From: JBBRHF01 sp038223055
GTDB taxonomy: Bacteria; Actinomycetota; Actinomycetes; JACCUZ01
Length of the DNA stretch: 19,267 bases
Assembly (NCBI GenBank): GCA_038223055.1
Contig: JBBRHF010000071.1
Coordinates: 1-19,267, forward strand
Direction: 5' to 3'
Shown here: in pieces, positions 7,667 to 15,110 of the stretch
How positions within the stretch are numbered: position 1 is the first letter of the stretch
How the letters are laid out: each line of letters starts with the position of its first letter
Program-made: the position numbers and the translations under genes
Notes under the pieces: generated by a model
The model's input: the letters and a program-made list of their open reading frames with translations, nothing else
Database searches by the model: none
Told to the model about the DNA's origin: nothing

Positions 7667-8794
7667 GTGTGGGATCGGGTCGTCGAAACCAGCAACATCC
7701 GCTTGACGCTGGCACTGGCCATCGACGTCTACCGGGTTCTGGCCCTGGGCTTCGCCGGCGCCCTGCTGGTCAAGGATTTCGAGGATCTGCGTCGACCGTG
7801 GCTGGGCGTGTCGGCCCTGGGAACGATGGCGGCCTGGACGGTGCTCGCCCCGGTCCTCTACCGCGTGCCTGCTGTCGTGCCCGGCTCGCTGCTCGCCGCC
7901 GACCTCGCGCTGAGCATCGGATTGGTCATCGGGACCACGGCGGTGCAGTCCGCTCAGGTCATCGCCGCAGGGACGGCGACGTTGCCTTCGTTCTGGGTCA
8001 GTGCGTCGGTGCTGGCGTGGGCGGTCTTCCGGGGACCGCTGGCCGGCGCGGCGGCCGGCGCCGCCCTCGGACTGGCCGACCTGTGGGTCATCGGGTCCGG
8101 GCTGTCCCGGGCCACGGTCGAGAACATCTCCCAGTTGCTCATTCTCGGCGTGGTCGTGGGATGGCTGGCACGGCTGGGGACGGCGGCGGAGCGGGCGCAG
8201 GCCGAGGCCGCCGCCGTGCGCGCCGCCGCCGGGGAGCGGGACCGATGGGCTGCCGAGATCCACGACGGGGTGCTCCAGGTTCTTGCCCTCGTACGTCGAC
8301 GTACGGCGGGCCTGCCGGGAGCACTGGGCGAGCTGTCCACCCTGGCCGGTGACCAGGAGGCCGCGGTGCGGGCGCTATCAGCGGGGCCGCCGGTCGCGCC
8401 AGCCGGGGGAACCGCGGATCTTCGCGAACTGCTGCGCTCCCAGGCGCGAGCCCACGTCGCCGTCAGCCTCCCGGCGGACCCCGTGTTGCTCGACGCGGCG
8501 GTCGCCCGGGAGGTGGCCGCAGCGGTCGCGGCGGCGCTGGACAACGTGAGCCAGCATGTGGGCCCCGCGGCTCCGGCCTGGGTGCTGGTGGAGGACCGGG
8601 TGCAGGAGGTGGTCGTCACGGTCCGGGACGACGGCCCCGGGGTCGGTCCAGGTCGGCTGGCCGATGCCCGAGTGGCGGGTCGGCTCGGGATCAGCGCCTC
8701 GATCGAGGGACGCATGCGCGCCGTGGGCGCCTCGGCGGTTCTGCGTGCCGAAGCCGGACAGGGGACGGAGGTGGAGCTGCGTGTCCCCCGGTGA
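7667..8794 (+). CDS. Sensor histidine kinase, MacS/HisKA_3-like, multi-pass membrane
   Basis: From GTG 7667 the protein has 375 residues. About six hydrophobic segments fill residues 12-168, with no large extracellular domain, so it probably senses a membrane signal. A short coiled stretch leads to the dimerisation/phosphoacceptor helix E-R-D-R-W-A-A-E-I-H-D-G-V-L-Q (His199). The GHKL ATPase domain has an N-box A-L-D-N-V-S-Q-H (290-297), G1 D-D-G-P-G-V (321-326) and G2 G-R-L-G-I-S-A-S. It would autophosphorylate His199 and pass the phosphate to the regulator whose start overlaps this gene's end by 14 bp. The start is uncertain: the frame is open back to 7292, but upstream sequence overlaps the divergent ORF. 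GTG 7667 fits the family's short N-terminus before the first helix. GTG 7571 is an alternative. Confidence 0.85.
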   Translation: MWDRVVETSNIRLTLALAIDVYRVLALGFAGALLVKDFEDLRRPWLGVSALGTMAAWTVLAPVLYRVPAVVPGSLLAADLALSIGLVIGTTAVQSAQVIAAGTATLPSFWVSASVLAWAVFRGPLAGAAAGAALGLADLWVIGSGLSRATVENISQLLILGVVVGWLARLGTAAERAQAEAAAVRAAAGERDRWAAEIHDGVLQVLALVRRRTAGLPGALGELSTLAGDQEAAVRALSAGPPVAPAGGTADLRELLRSQARAHVAVSLPADPVLLDAAVAREVAAAVAAALDNVSQHVGPAAPAWVLVEDRVQEVVVTVRDDGPGVGPGRLADARVAGRLGISASIEGRMRAVGASAVLRAEAGQGTEVELRVPR

Positions 8795-9464
8795 CCCGAT
8801 CCGGGTCCTCATCGTGGACGACCACCCGATCTGGCGCGACGCCGTGGCGAGGGACCTGTCCGAGGAGGGGTTCGCCGTGGTCGGCACCGCCGCGGACGCG
8901 GCCTCGGCCCTGCGGATCCTGGGCGCCACCCGTCCCGACGTCGTGCTGTGCGACCTGTCCCTGCCGGATCGGTCCGGTGTGGAGGTCATCCGGGCGGTCG
9001 CAGCGGGCGGGTCCGCGAGGGCGCTGGTTCTGTCGGCCAGCGGCGAGGGCCGCGACGTGCTCGACGCCGTCAAGGCCGGTGCCATCGGCTATCTGACCAA
9101 GTCGGCCAGGCCGCAGGAGCTGAGCGCCGCCGTTTTCCGCGCGGCCGCCGGCGAGGCCGTCTACAGCCCCGGTCTGGCCGCGCTTGTCCTCGGGGAATAC
9201 CGCCGGATGGACGCTGCCGCGGCCGACCCAGGTCGCACCGCACCCGCCGGGAACGCGCCGAGCTCCGGGGTGCCGCAGCTCACCGGTCGCGAGGAGGAGG
9301 TCCTGCGCATGGTCGGCGCCGGCCGCACGGCGCAGCAGGTCGCCCAGCAACTGGGGCTGTCTCCTCGCACCGTGCAGAACCACATCCAGCACGCGATGGA
9401 CAAGCTGCAGGTGCACAACCGCGCCCAACTGGTGCGCTACACGATCGAGCACGGCTTGGACTGA
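8781..9464 (+). CDS. NarL/FixJ-family response regulator
   Basis: The protein is 227 residues. The receiver domain (about 7-122) has the acidic pair Asp13-Asp14, phosphoacceptor Asp58 in V-L-C-D-L-S-L-P, a Ser at the switch position (L-V-L-S-A-S) and Lys107. A linker rich in Ala/Pro (about 141-164) leads to a LuxR-type helix-turn-helix (about 166-225: L-T-G-R-E-E-E-V-L, then G-L-S-P-R-T-V-Q-N-H-I). The GTG start at 8781 is preceded by GGAG five to six bases away and lies inside the end of the kinase gene, so the two are translationally coupled. It is the likely output of that kinase, binding DNA as a dimer after phosphorylation. The target genes are not evident; the next gene is a serine hydrolase with its own possible promoter. 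Confidence 0.93.
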   Translation: MSPGDPIRVLIVDDHPIWRDAVARDLSEEGFAVVGTAADAASALRILGATRPDVVLCDLSLPDRSGVEVIRAVAAGGSARALVLSASGEGRDVLDAVKAGAIGYLTKSARPQELSAAVFRAAAGEAVYSPGLAALVLGEYRRMDAAAADPGRTAPAGNAPSSGVPQLTGREEEVLRMVGAGRTAQQVAQQLGLSPRTVQNHIQHAMDKLQVHNRAQLVRYTIEHGLD

Positions 9465-9475
9465 CACAACCGCCG

Positions 9476-9500
9476 GCCGTGCCCCGAGGGAAGGGACGGC
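9476..9500 (+). terminator. Possible hairpin terminator after the two-component pair
   Basis: GCCGT (9476-9480) pairs with ACGGC (9496-9500), and CCC 9482-9484 with GGG 9493-9495, giving an eight-pair stem with a one-base bulge. It begins 12 bases after the regulator stop. There is no U-tract, so intrinsic termination is uncertain, as is common in high-GC actinobacteria. Confidence 0.3.
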
Positions 9501-9545
9501 GCAGGGCGCGGCCCAGGCCGGCAGGACCCAGACCCGGCCGCCACA

Positions 9546-9551
9546 TAGTGT
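9546..9551 (+). promoter_or_regulatory. Possible -10 element (TAGTGT) for a leaderless serine hydrolase mRNA
   Basis: TAGTGT matches the actinobacterial TANNNT -10 pattern and lies eight bases before the GTG start at 9559. Transcription would begin at or next to the start codon. No Shine-Dalgarno sequence is seen, which agrees with leaderless translation. No clear -35 element is visible. Confidence 0.3.
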
Positions 9552-9558
9552 GCGTGTC

Positions 9559-10992
9559 GTGAGCAAGGACCTTCCGAGGAGCCTGCCGGCCGACCAGTAC
9601 GTCGATCCAGCGGGCGTGTTGGCGTTCGTGGATGCGGTCGAGGCCGACCCGACCACTGAGCTACACAGCCTCATGGTTTTGCGGCACGGCCACGTCGTCG
9701 CGGAGGGGTGGTGGGCGCCGCATACACCGGACCGGACCCGGCTGCTGTATTCGCTCAGCAAGAGCTTTACGACCACCGCACTCGGGTTCGCGCTGAGCGA
9801 GGGCCTGTTCGACCTTGACGACACCGTCGTGTCGCACTTTGCGGAGTTCGACGCCGACATCACCGACGCCGCCAGCCGGGCCATCACGTTGCGGCACCTT
9901 GCCTCGATGGCCAGCGGGCACAACCGCGACATGATGGCGGAAGCCGCGACACGCGATCCGCAGGAGCCGGTGCGCGGCTTCCTGCTGGTGCCGCCGGATG
10001 AGCAACCCGGCACGGTCTTCGCCTATAGCCAGCCCTGCACCTACTCGCTGGCCAGCGTCATCCAGCGCGCGGCCGGCGTGCGGTTGACCGACTATCTGCG
10101 GTCGCGGTTGTTCGACCCGCTCGGCATCGGTGAGGTCGGCTGGCAGGCCTGGCCACCGGGTCGGGAACTTGGCTTCAGCGGCTTGTTCGCCCGCACCGAG
10201 GATGTCGCCAAGCTCGGTCTGCTCTATCTGCAACGCGGCCGATGGAACGACACACAACTGCTCCCCGAACGCTACATCGCCCAGGCGACGTCCCGGCAGA
10301 TCGGCACCCCGAACGAGGACGATATCGACTGGCGGCAGGGTTACGGCTTCCAGTTCTGGATGTCGCAACACGGTTACCGCGGCGATGGCGCCTTCGGGCA
10401 GTCCTGTGTTGTCCTGCCCGAGCAGGACGCGGTGATCGCCATCACCGGCGGCACAGAGGCGATGCAGACGGTGCTGGACGCCGTGTGGGAGCACGTGCTC
10501 CCCGCCTTGGGCGCTACGGGGTCAGACGACGGAGCACAACAGGACCTCGACAGCCGGCTCCGGGGACTGCGCCTGGCGCCTTGCGCGGCGCAACCCAGTC
10601 CACCACGCTGGGAGGACTGGTGCAACGCGCCATTCCCCGTTGCGCCCGGCGGGAAGGGCATCCCGTCGGCGCCGCTCACGTCGATCGAGCTGAGCAGGAC
10701 AGACCACGGACTCGACGTCACCATCATCGAGCAGGCCAACGCGCTCACGTTCCCCATCGGTGCGCCCGACTGGCTGGTCTCCACCCCGCACGACTCTCAC
10801 GGAGACTCCATACCTATCGCCACGTCGGGGGGCTGGCTGGAGGACCACACCCTCCGGATAGAGGTCATCTTCCTGGAGTCGCCGCACCGGATGGACATCA
10901 CCTGCTCGCTCCCTTCGCACATCGCTGAGGCGGCCTGGCGCGATGTGCCCCTCCACGGCGGCAGGCTGGAGACATTGCGCTGCCCGCGGTAG
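9559..10992 (+). CDS. Serine hydrolase, class C beta-lactamase/penicillin-binding-like
   Basis: From GTG 9559 the product has 477 residues. The N-terminal beta-lactamase/DD-peptidase fold (about 10-315) has the nucleophile motif S-L-S-K (Ser65, Lys68), a second motif Y-S-Q (Tyr156) in the place of the usual Y-x-N/S, and G-D-G-A-F-G-Q (about 275-281) near where the third motif (KTG or HxG) falls. A C-terminal region of about 140 residues (about 338-477) is rich in beta-strand sequence and resembles the extra domain on many actinobacterial and clostridial members. No signal peptide or membrane segment is visible, so it is probably cytosolic and more likely an esterase or peptidase than an antibiotic-resistance enzyme. 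GTG 9550 is an alternative in-frame start. The substrate cannot be told from sequence, and any control by the neighbouring two-component pair is unproven. Confidence 0.85.
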   Translation: MSKDLPRSLPADQYVDPAGVLAFVDAVEADPTTELHSLMVLRHGHVVAEGWWAPHTPDRTRLLYSLSKSFTTTALGFALSEGLFDLDDTVVSHFAEFDADITDAASRAITLRHLASMASGHNRDMMAEAATRDPQEPVRGFLLVPPDEQPGTVFAYSQPCTYSLASVIQRAAGVRLTDYLRSRLFDPLGIGEVGWQAWPPGRELGFSGLFARTEDVAKLGLLYLQRGRWNDTQLLPERYIAQATSRQIGTPNEDDIDWRQGYGFQFWMSQHGYRGDGAFGQSCVVLPEQDAVIAITGGTEAMQTVLDAVWEHVLPALGATGSDDGAQQDLDSRLRGLRLAPCAAQPSPPRWEDWCNAPFPVAPGGKGIPSAPLTSIELSRTDHGLDVTIIEQANALTFPIGAPDWLVSTPHDSHGDSIPIATSGGWLEDHTLRIEVIFLESPHRMDITCSLPSHIAEAAWRDVPLHGGRLETLRCPR

Positions 10993-11298
10993 GTGGCTGC
11001 GCAAGCCGGCGGAATGCACTCACCCGCCGCGTACACCCCGACCGCGGCCACGATCTCGGCCAACGTCGCCCAGCCCGCGTTCCAGCCCCGGATCGCCTCC
11101 ACCACGGCCGGGGTCAGCCGTGAGGCCCGCTCCGGACCTGCGGCGCCCGAAAGCACCGGCGACTTCGTGCAGTGTCTTGAGTGCCAGTCGCGGGCCCGCG
11201 CGGCGCACCGCCCGCGGGCCACGTGGCGGCTGGGCGGTGCTGTTACCGGCACGCCCGGCCGCCGCTACTCGATCCGAGCGCCCGAAAAGACGCCGGCT

Positions 11299-11354
11299 TC
11301 CATGATCGTGAAACTTGCGAGCGACGGGGCACTCATTTGTTTCGCGATCATGGA
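11299..11354. repeat. 16-bp inverted repeat with 24-base loop
   Basis: The left arm TCCATGATCGTGAAAC (11299-11314) and right arm GTTTCGCGATCATGGA (11339-11354) are complementary at 15 of 16 positions around a 24-base loop. It lies in the gene-poor stretch and is not followed by a T-run. It could be a REP- or MITE-like element, or the ends of a tiny inserted sequence. Confidence 0.8.
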
Positions 11355-11882
11355 CGGGGCGGTGCGCGGGCCGGGGTCGGATGGCCTCGGCCGCCTGGTG
11401 GAAGCCCATCAGCCAGTCGCCATCCCCGACCAGGCGGGCGGCGCCACGACCGACGGCCCAAGCGCAGGTCGAGACGATCAGGGAGCCGACCAGCGCGGTG
11501 CCGTTCTCGGCCACGGTGAATGCACGATCGCCTCTCGGCCCGGCGGCTTCTGGTCGAACGATTCCTCGGTGGGGCCGAACAGGTTGGTCAGATGGCGGGT
11601 CACCTCATTGACCTCGAAGAATCCGCAGTAGACCGTGTGCCGCGGCTCCCGACTGCTCCTGCTGATGGCGTCGGTCGCTTCGTGGTCACGATCCCACGGC
11701 ATCTGAGGTCGCGCGTCGGGGACGTTCCGGACATTCGCGCATGTGGACAGCGGGGGACGGTGTTCGGTGTGAACAACTCGAGGGCATACCAGAGGTCGAG
11801 AATGTGCATCTGGCTGCGACTGGTGCCCCTGATCGCGCGACAATGTACTGGCATGTCACCGCAGGATGGCCTGAGTCTCGTG

Positions 11883-11894
11883 GTTGTCCACAGG
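11883..11894 (+). promoter_or_regulatory. GTTGTCCACAGG motif upstream of the tad operon
   Basis: This 12-mer is identical to 6770-6781 upstream of the FHA-FtsK gene and contains the DnaA-box-like TTGTCCACA. It lies 125 bp before the tadA start and about 38 bp before a possible -10 element. Regulatory function is inferred. Confidence 0.4.
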
Positions 11895-11910
11895 CTGGAA
11901 ACAGGGGCTG

Positions 11911-11937
11911 TTGCGCGGGACCGGGTGTCGGTAGTCT
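11911..11937 (+). promoter_or_regulatory. Possible tad operon promoter
   Basis: TTGCGC (11911-11916) and TAGTCT (11932-11937) resemble -35 and -10 elements, the latter preceded by GTGTCGG, with a short 15-base spacer. This would place the transcription start about 75 bases before tadA. It is a pattern match only. Confidence 0.3.
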
Positions 11938-12018
11938 CGCCAACTCCGAGCCGTGGTCGCAGTCAGTCCATCCGATGGTCCGGGCCGGTGAGGTGCGACG
12001 CGGCGAGACGGGTGCAAC

Positions 12019-13272
12019 ATGGCGGTCGGGGTGGTGACCGCGGTTGCCGTGGTCGAGGACGAGGTCCGCGAGTTGGTCCGCCGCCGCGGCCTGGATCCGG
12101 TCGCCGACCCCGGGGCGGTGCGCCGGCTGGTCGCCGAGGTCATCACGGAGTACGACGAACGCAGCAGCAGCGGCAGCCTCCCGGTGCTGGACGACTCTCC
12201 CGGCGCGGCTCGCGCCGTCTTCGACGCTGTGGCCGGTTTCGGGCCGCTGCAGAAGTACTTCGACGATCCCACAATTGAAGAGATTTGGGTGAACGAGCCC
12301 ACGAAGGTCTTCGTGGCCCGCCGGGGGGCGCACGAGCTGACTACCACGATCCTCAGCGCCGACCAGGTGCGCGACCTGGTCGAGAAGATGCTGCGGTCCT
12401 CGGGGCGCCGGGTTGATTTGTCCACTCCCTTTGTCGACGCGATGCTCCCGGACGGCAGCCGGCTGCACGTGGCGATCCCGGACATCACCCGCCTGCACTG
12501 GTCGCTGAACGTGCGCAAGTTCGTGGTGCGCGCAACGCATCTGGACGACCTGGTGGAGCTGGGCACGCTGACACCCCAGGCGGCCCGGTTCCTCGAGGCC
12601 GCCGTCGTGAGCGGGCTGAACATCCTGGTCGCCGGCGGGACGCAGGCAGGGAAGACCACCCTGCTGAACTGCCTGACGGCGGCCGTGCCGAGCGGCGAGC
12701 GGGTGATCACCTGTGAGGAAGTCTTCGAACTGAAAATCCCCCTTCCGGACGTGGTGGCGCTGCAGTGCCGCCAGCCCAGCCTTGAGGGGACCGGTGAGAT
12801 CAAGCTGCGCCGTCTGGTCAAAGAGGCGTTGCGGATGCGCCCGTCTCGGATCATCGTCGGTGAGGTCCGCCAGGAGGAGAGTCTGGACCTGCTCATAGCA
12901 CTCAACTCCGGTTTGCCGGGGATGTGCACGATCCATGCCAACTCGGCTCGCGAGGCCGTCACGAAAATGTGCACTTTGCCGTTGCTGGCCGGGGAGAACG
13001 TCGGGCATGCGTTCGTGGTGCCGACGGTGGCGGGGTGCATCGACATGGTCGTGCAGATCTCCAGCGAGAACGACGGGCGCCGCGTCGTCCGGGAGGTCAT
13101 CGCGATCCCCGGCCGGGTCGAAGGCGACATCGTCGAGACGGCCGATGTCTTCGTGACCCGCGGCGACCGGCTGGTGCGTGCCGAGGGCTGGCCGCCGCAT
13201 GCCGAGCGTTTCGCGCGGCACGGCTTCGATCTGGCCCGGTTGCTGGCACCGACCGAGGGGTTCGACGACTGA
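12019..13272 (+). CDS. tadA: TadA/CpaF secretion ATPase of the Tad pilus
   Basis: The 417-residue protein belongs to the VirB11/PulE-like ATPases that power pilus assembly from the inner face of the membrane. Residues 1-160 form the N-terminal domain (F-G-P-L about 74-77, then P-T-I-E-E-I-W-V-N, and D-G-S-R-L-H 145-150). Walker A is G-G-T-Q-A-G-K-T-T (206-214), Walker B R-I-I-V-G-E (277-282), and the His box T-I-H-A-N (304-308). The length is normal for actinobacterial TadA. ATG 12019 has only a weak ribosome site (GAGACGGG). Its stop overlaps the next ATG by one base (TGATG), so it heads a coupled operon with the platform proteins. No tadZ/cpaE partner gene is found immediately upstream, where it often lies. 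Confidence 0.95.
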   Translation: MAVGVVTAVAVVEDEVRELVRRRGLDPVADPGAVRRLVAEVITEYDERSSSGSLPVLDDSPGAARAVFDAVAGFGPLQKYFDDPTIEEIWVNEPTKVFVARRGAHELTTTILSADQVRDLVEKMLRSSGRRVDLSTPFVDAMLPDGSRLHVAIPDITRLHWSLNVRKFVVRATHLDDLVELGTLTPQAARFLEAAVVSGLNILVAGGTQAGKTTLLNCLTAAVPSGERVITCEEVFELKIPLPDVVALQCRQPSLEGTGEIKLRRLVKEALRMRPSRIIVGEVRQEESLDLLIALNSGLPGMCTIHANSAREAVTKMCTLPLLAGENVGHAFVVPTVAGCIDMVVQISSENDGRRVVREVIAIPGRVEGDIVETADVFVTRGDRLVRAEGWPPHAERFARHGFDLARLLAPTEGFDD

Positions 13273-14129
13273 TGGGCGCGCTGGTCGGGCTGCTGTTCGG
13301 CATGGGCGTGCTGATGATGTGGCGCTCCCGCGATCGGCCCGAGCCACGGGTTCGCACCCGCCCGACCCGGCGTGACCGGGTCAGCGAGATGCTGGCCCAG
13401 GCTGGCATCGAGTCGGTGACGCCGGGGGCCTTGCTGGCGACCTGTCTGGGTGTCGGGACCGTCGTTCTGCTGGGCATGTACGCCGTGTCCCGCTCGCCCG
13501 CCATCGCACTCGCGTTCGCCCTGATCGCCTCGTGGGGTCCGTTCGCGCTCGTGCGCTTCCGCCAGCGCCAGCGTCGGGCCGAACTGCGCGATCTGTGGCC
13601 CGAGGTCGTCGACAACCTGACCTCGGGGGTCCGCGCCGGTCTGTCACTGCCTGAGGCGCTGACCCAGGTCGGGCTTCGGGGTCCGACCGAGTTGCGCCGC
13701 CCGTTTGTGCGCTTCGGCGAGGACTATCGCGCGACCGGCCGGTTCTACGACTGTTTGGACCGGCTCAAAACGACCTTGTCCGATCCGGTTGGTGACCGCA
13801 TTGTGGAGTCGTTGCGGATGGCTCGGGAAGTCGGCGGTAGTGATCTCGGCCGGCTGCTGCGCACCCTGTCCGCCTTCCTGCGTGAGGACGCCCGCACCCG
13901 GGCCGAGCTCGAGACCCGGCAAGGTTGGACCATCAACGCCGCTCGACTTGCGGTCGGCGCGCCGTGGATCGTGCTGGGTCTGTTGTCGCTGCGCCCCGAG
14001 GCGGTTGACGCCTACAACACTCCGCAGGGGTTGGTGGTGCTCGCGGTGGGTGGCGGACTGTGTCTGGTTGCCTACCGGGTGATGCTGCGGATCGGTCGGT
14101 TGCCCGATGAGGAGCGGGTGCTGCGATGA
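13272..14129 (+). CDS. tadB: TadB-like inner-membrane platform protein (T2SSF fold)
   Basis: The protein has 285 residues. Hydrophobic segments near 1-17, 53-72, 77-95, 224-241 and 252-272 flank a cytoplasmic helical T2SSF domain (about 105-215) containing W-P-E-V-V-D-N-L-T-S-G-V-R-A-G-L-S-L-P-E-A-L, typical of TadB. It would anchor the TadA ATPase and couple its motion to pilin extrusion. ATG 13272 shares its A with the tadA stop codon. The frame is open further upstream, but that part overlaps tadA and is not used. The 3' end lies in a 20-bp tandem duplication that separates it from tadC. Confidence 0.93.
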   Translation: MGALVGLLFGMGVLMMWRSRDRPEPRVRTRPTRRDRVSEMLAQAGIESVTPGALLATCLGVGTVVLLGMYAVSRSPAIALAFALIASWGPFALVRFRQRQRRAELRDLWPEVVDNLTSGVRAGLSLPEALTQVGLRGPTELRRPFVRFGEDYRATGRFYDCLDRLKTTLSDPVGDRIVESLRMAREVGGSDLGRLLRTLSAFLREDARTRAELETRQGWTINAARLAVGAPWIVLGLLSLRPEAVDAYNTPQGLVVLAVGGGLCLVAYRVMLRIGRLPDEERVLR

Positions 14130-14156
14130 ACACGATGGTGCTGCGATGAACACGGT
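14117..14156 (+). repeat. 20-bp tandem duplication at the tadB/tadC junction
   Basis: Two adjacent 20-base copies (14117-14136 and 14137-14156) differ at one base (A versus G at position 19). Each contains CTGCGATGAACACG, that is, the tadB stop overlapping an ATG. The first ATG (14126) reads only seven codons before a TGA in the second copy. The second ATG (14146) starts tadC. Confidence 0.95.
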
Positions 14157-15081
14157 CCTGCTCGGTGGCGGCGTCGGTCTGGTAGCAGGCACCGGGGTGG
14201 TGATCGCTGCGTTGCGCGTTCCAGCCCTGCGCCGGCCGAGCCTGGACGATCGCCTCGCCCCCTATCTGCGTGACTCGGCCCGCCCGTCGCGGTTGCTGCT
14301 GCGCGACCGGGGTCTGACCCCGTTCCCCACGTTGGAGCGCATCCTGGCGCCCGTGATGGGTGACGCGGTGCGGGTGTTGGAGCGGGTGCTGGGCGGGGCG
14401 GGCTCGATCCGGCACCGTCTGGAGCAGGCCGGGCGAGGGGTGACGTTGGAGGCGTTCCGGGCCGAGCAGGTGCTGTGGGGCGGTGGCGGTCTGCTGGCCG
14501 GGATCGCGGCGAGCGTGCTGCTGACCGCTCATGGTGGTTTCCGCCCGTTCCCGTTGCTGATGGTGTGTCTGATCTGTGCGGTGTCCGGGGTGCTGGCACG
14601 GGACCGGTGGCTCAGCCACGAGGTGGCGGTGCGCGAGACGCGGATGATGGCCGAGTTCCCGACGATCGCCGAGTTGCTCGCCCTGGCCGTGGCAGCAGGG
14701 GAGGGCGCGGCGGGGGCACTGGAGCGGGTGACCACGATCAGCCGCGGCGAATTGGCGCGTGAGCTGGGCCGGGCTCGAGCCGACGCGCATGCGGGTGCCT
14801 CCCTAGTGCAGGCTCTGCAGGGGACCGCGGCCCGCACCAGCCTGCCGGCGCTTGCCCGGTTCGTCGACGGGGTCGCCATCGCCGTCGAGCGGGGCACCCC
14901 CTTGGCCGAGGTGCTGCGTGCCCAGGCCGTCGACGTACGCGAGGCAGGCAAGCGGGCGCTGCTGGAAGCCGGCGGACGCAAGGAAATCGCCATGATGGTG
15001 CCCGTGGTGTTCATGGTGTTGCCGGTGACTGTGTTGTTCGCGTTGTTCCCGGGCTTTTTCGGTTTTAGTTTTGCCGGCTGA
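14146..15081 (+). CDS. tadC: TadC-like inner-membrane platform protein (T2SSF fold)
   Basis: The protein has 311 residues. It has a membrane segment at 4-23, two near 111-128 and 136-152, a T2SSF helical domain (about 165-275: F-P-T-I-A-E-L-L-A-L-A-V-A-A-G-E ... G-T-P-L-A-E-V-L-R-A-Q-A) and a last hydrophobic hairpin (282-308). TadB and TadC normally pair in the membrane platform. The start at ATG 14146 is set by the protein beginning M-N-T-V-L-L. An earlier ATG in the same frame at 14107 lies within tadB and adds no family sequence. The ATG at 14126 is a dead end created by the tandem duplication. A GC-rich hairpin spans its stop codon, before the pilin gene. Confidence 0.93.
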   Translation: MNTVLLGGGVGLVAGTGVVIAALRVPALRRPSLDDRLAPYLRDSARPSRLLLRDRGLTPFPTLERILAPVMGDAVRVLERVLGGAGSIRHRLEQAGRGVTLEAFRAEQVLWGGGGLLAGIAASVLLTAHGGFRPFPLLMVCLICAVSGVLARDRWLSHEVAVRETRMMAEFPTIAELLALAVAAGEGAAGALERVTTISRGELARELGRARADAHAGASLVQALQGTAARTSLPALARFVDGVAIAVERGTPLAEVLRAQAVDVREAGKRALLEAGGRKEIAMMVPVVFMVLPVTVLFALFPGFFGFSFAG

Positions 15082-15088
15082 GGCCGGC
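15073..15088 (+). other. Hairpin over the tadC stop codon, before the pilin gene
   Basis: GCCGGC (15073-15078), loop TGAG, GCCGGC (15083-15088) form a compact six-pair stem. It includes the TGA stop of tadC and ends six bases before the AAGGAG (15095-15100) of the pilin. It could limit read-through or stabilise a processed pilin message. Short GC palindromes are common in such DNA, so the function is speculative. Confidence 0.35.
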
Positions 15089-15110
15089 TCTACCAAGGAG
15101 ATGACCACCC

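Larger units (their letters stand above)
10993..12018. other. About 1 kb with no convincing gene
   Basis: Both strands have open frames here, but none has a recognisable family, a good ribosome site or coding-like composition throughout. On the minus strand, 11034-11117 encodes a short helix-turn-helix-like stretch (L-T-P-A-V-V-E-A-I-R ... L-A-E-I-V-A-A-V-G-V) with no continuation in frame, possibly a relic. The region also holds the inverted repeat at 11299-11354 and, at its right end, the candidate control region of the tad operon. It reads as a graveyard of degraded sequence. Confidence 0.5.

Noticed and set aside
8691..10013. Minus-strand 440-codon frame across the regulator and hydrolase genes
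   Set aside because: It spans two unrelated plus-strand genes with clear motifs and lacks any domain of its own.
11686..13347. Minus-strand open frames of 553 and 424 codons opposite tadA
   Set aside because: tadA on the plus strand has full Walker and His-box motifs. The antisense frames have no recognisable domains and skewed composition.
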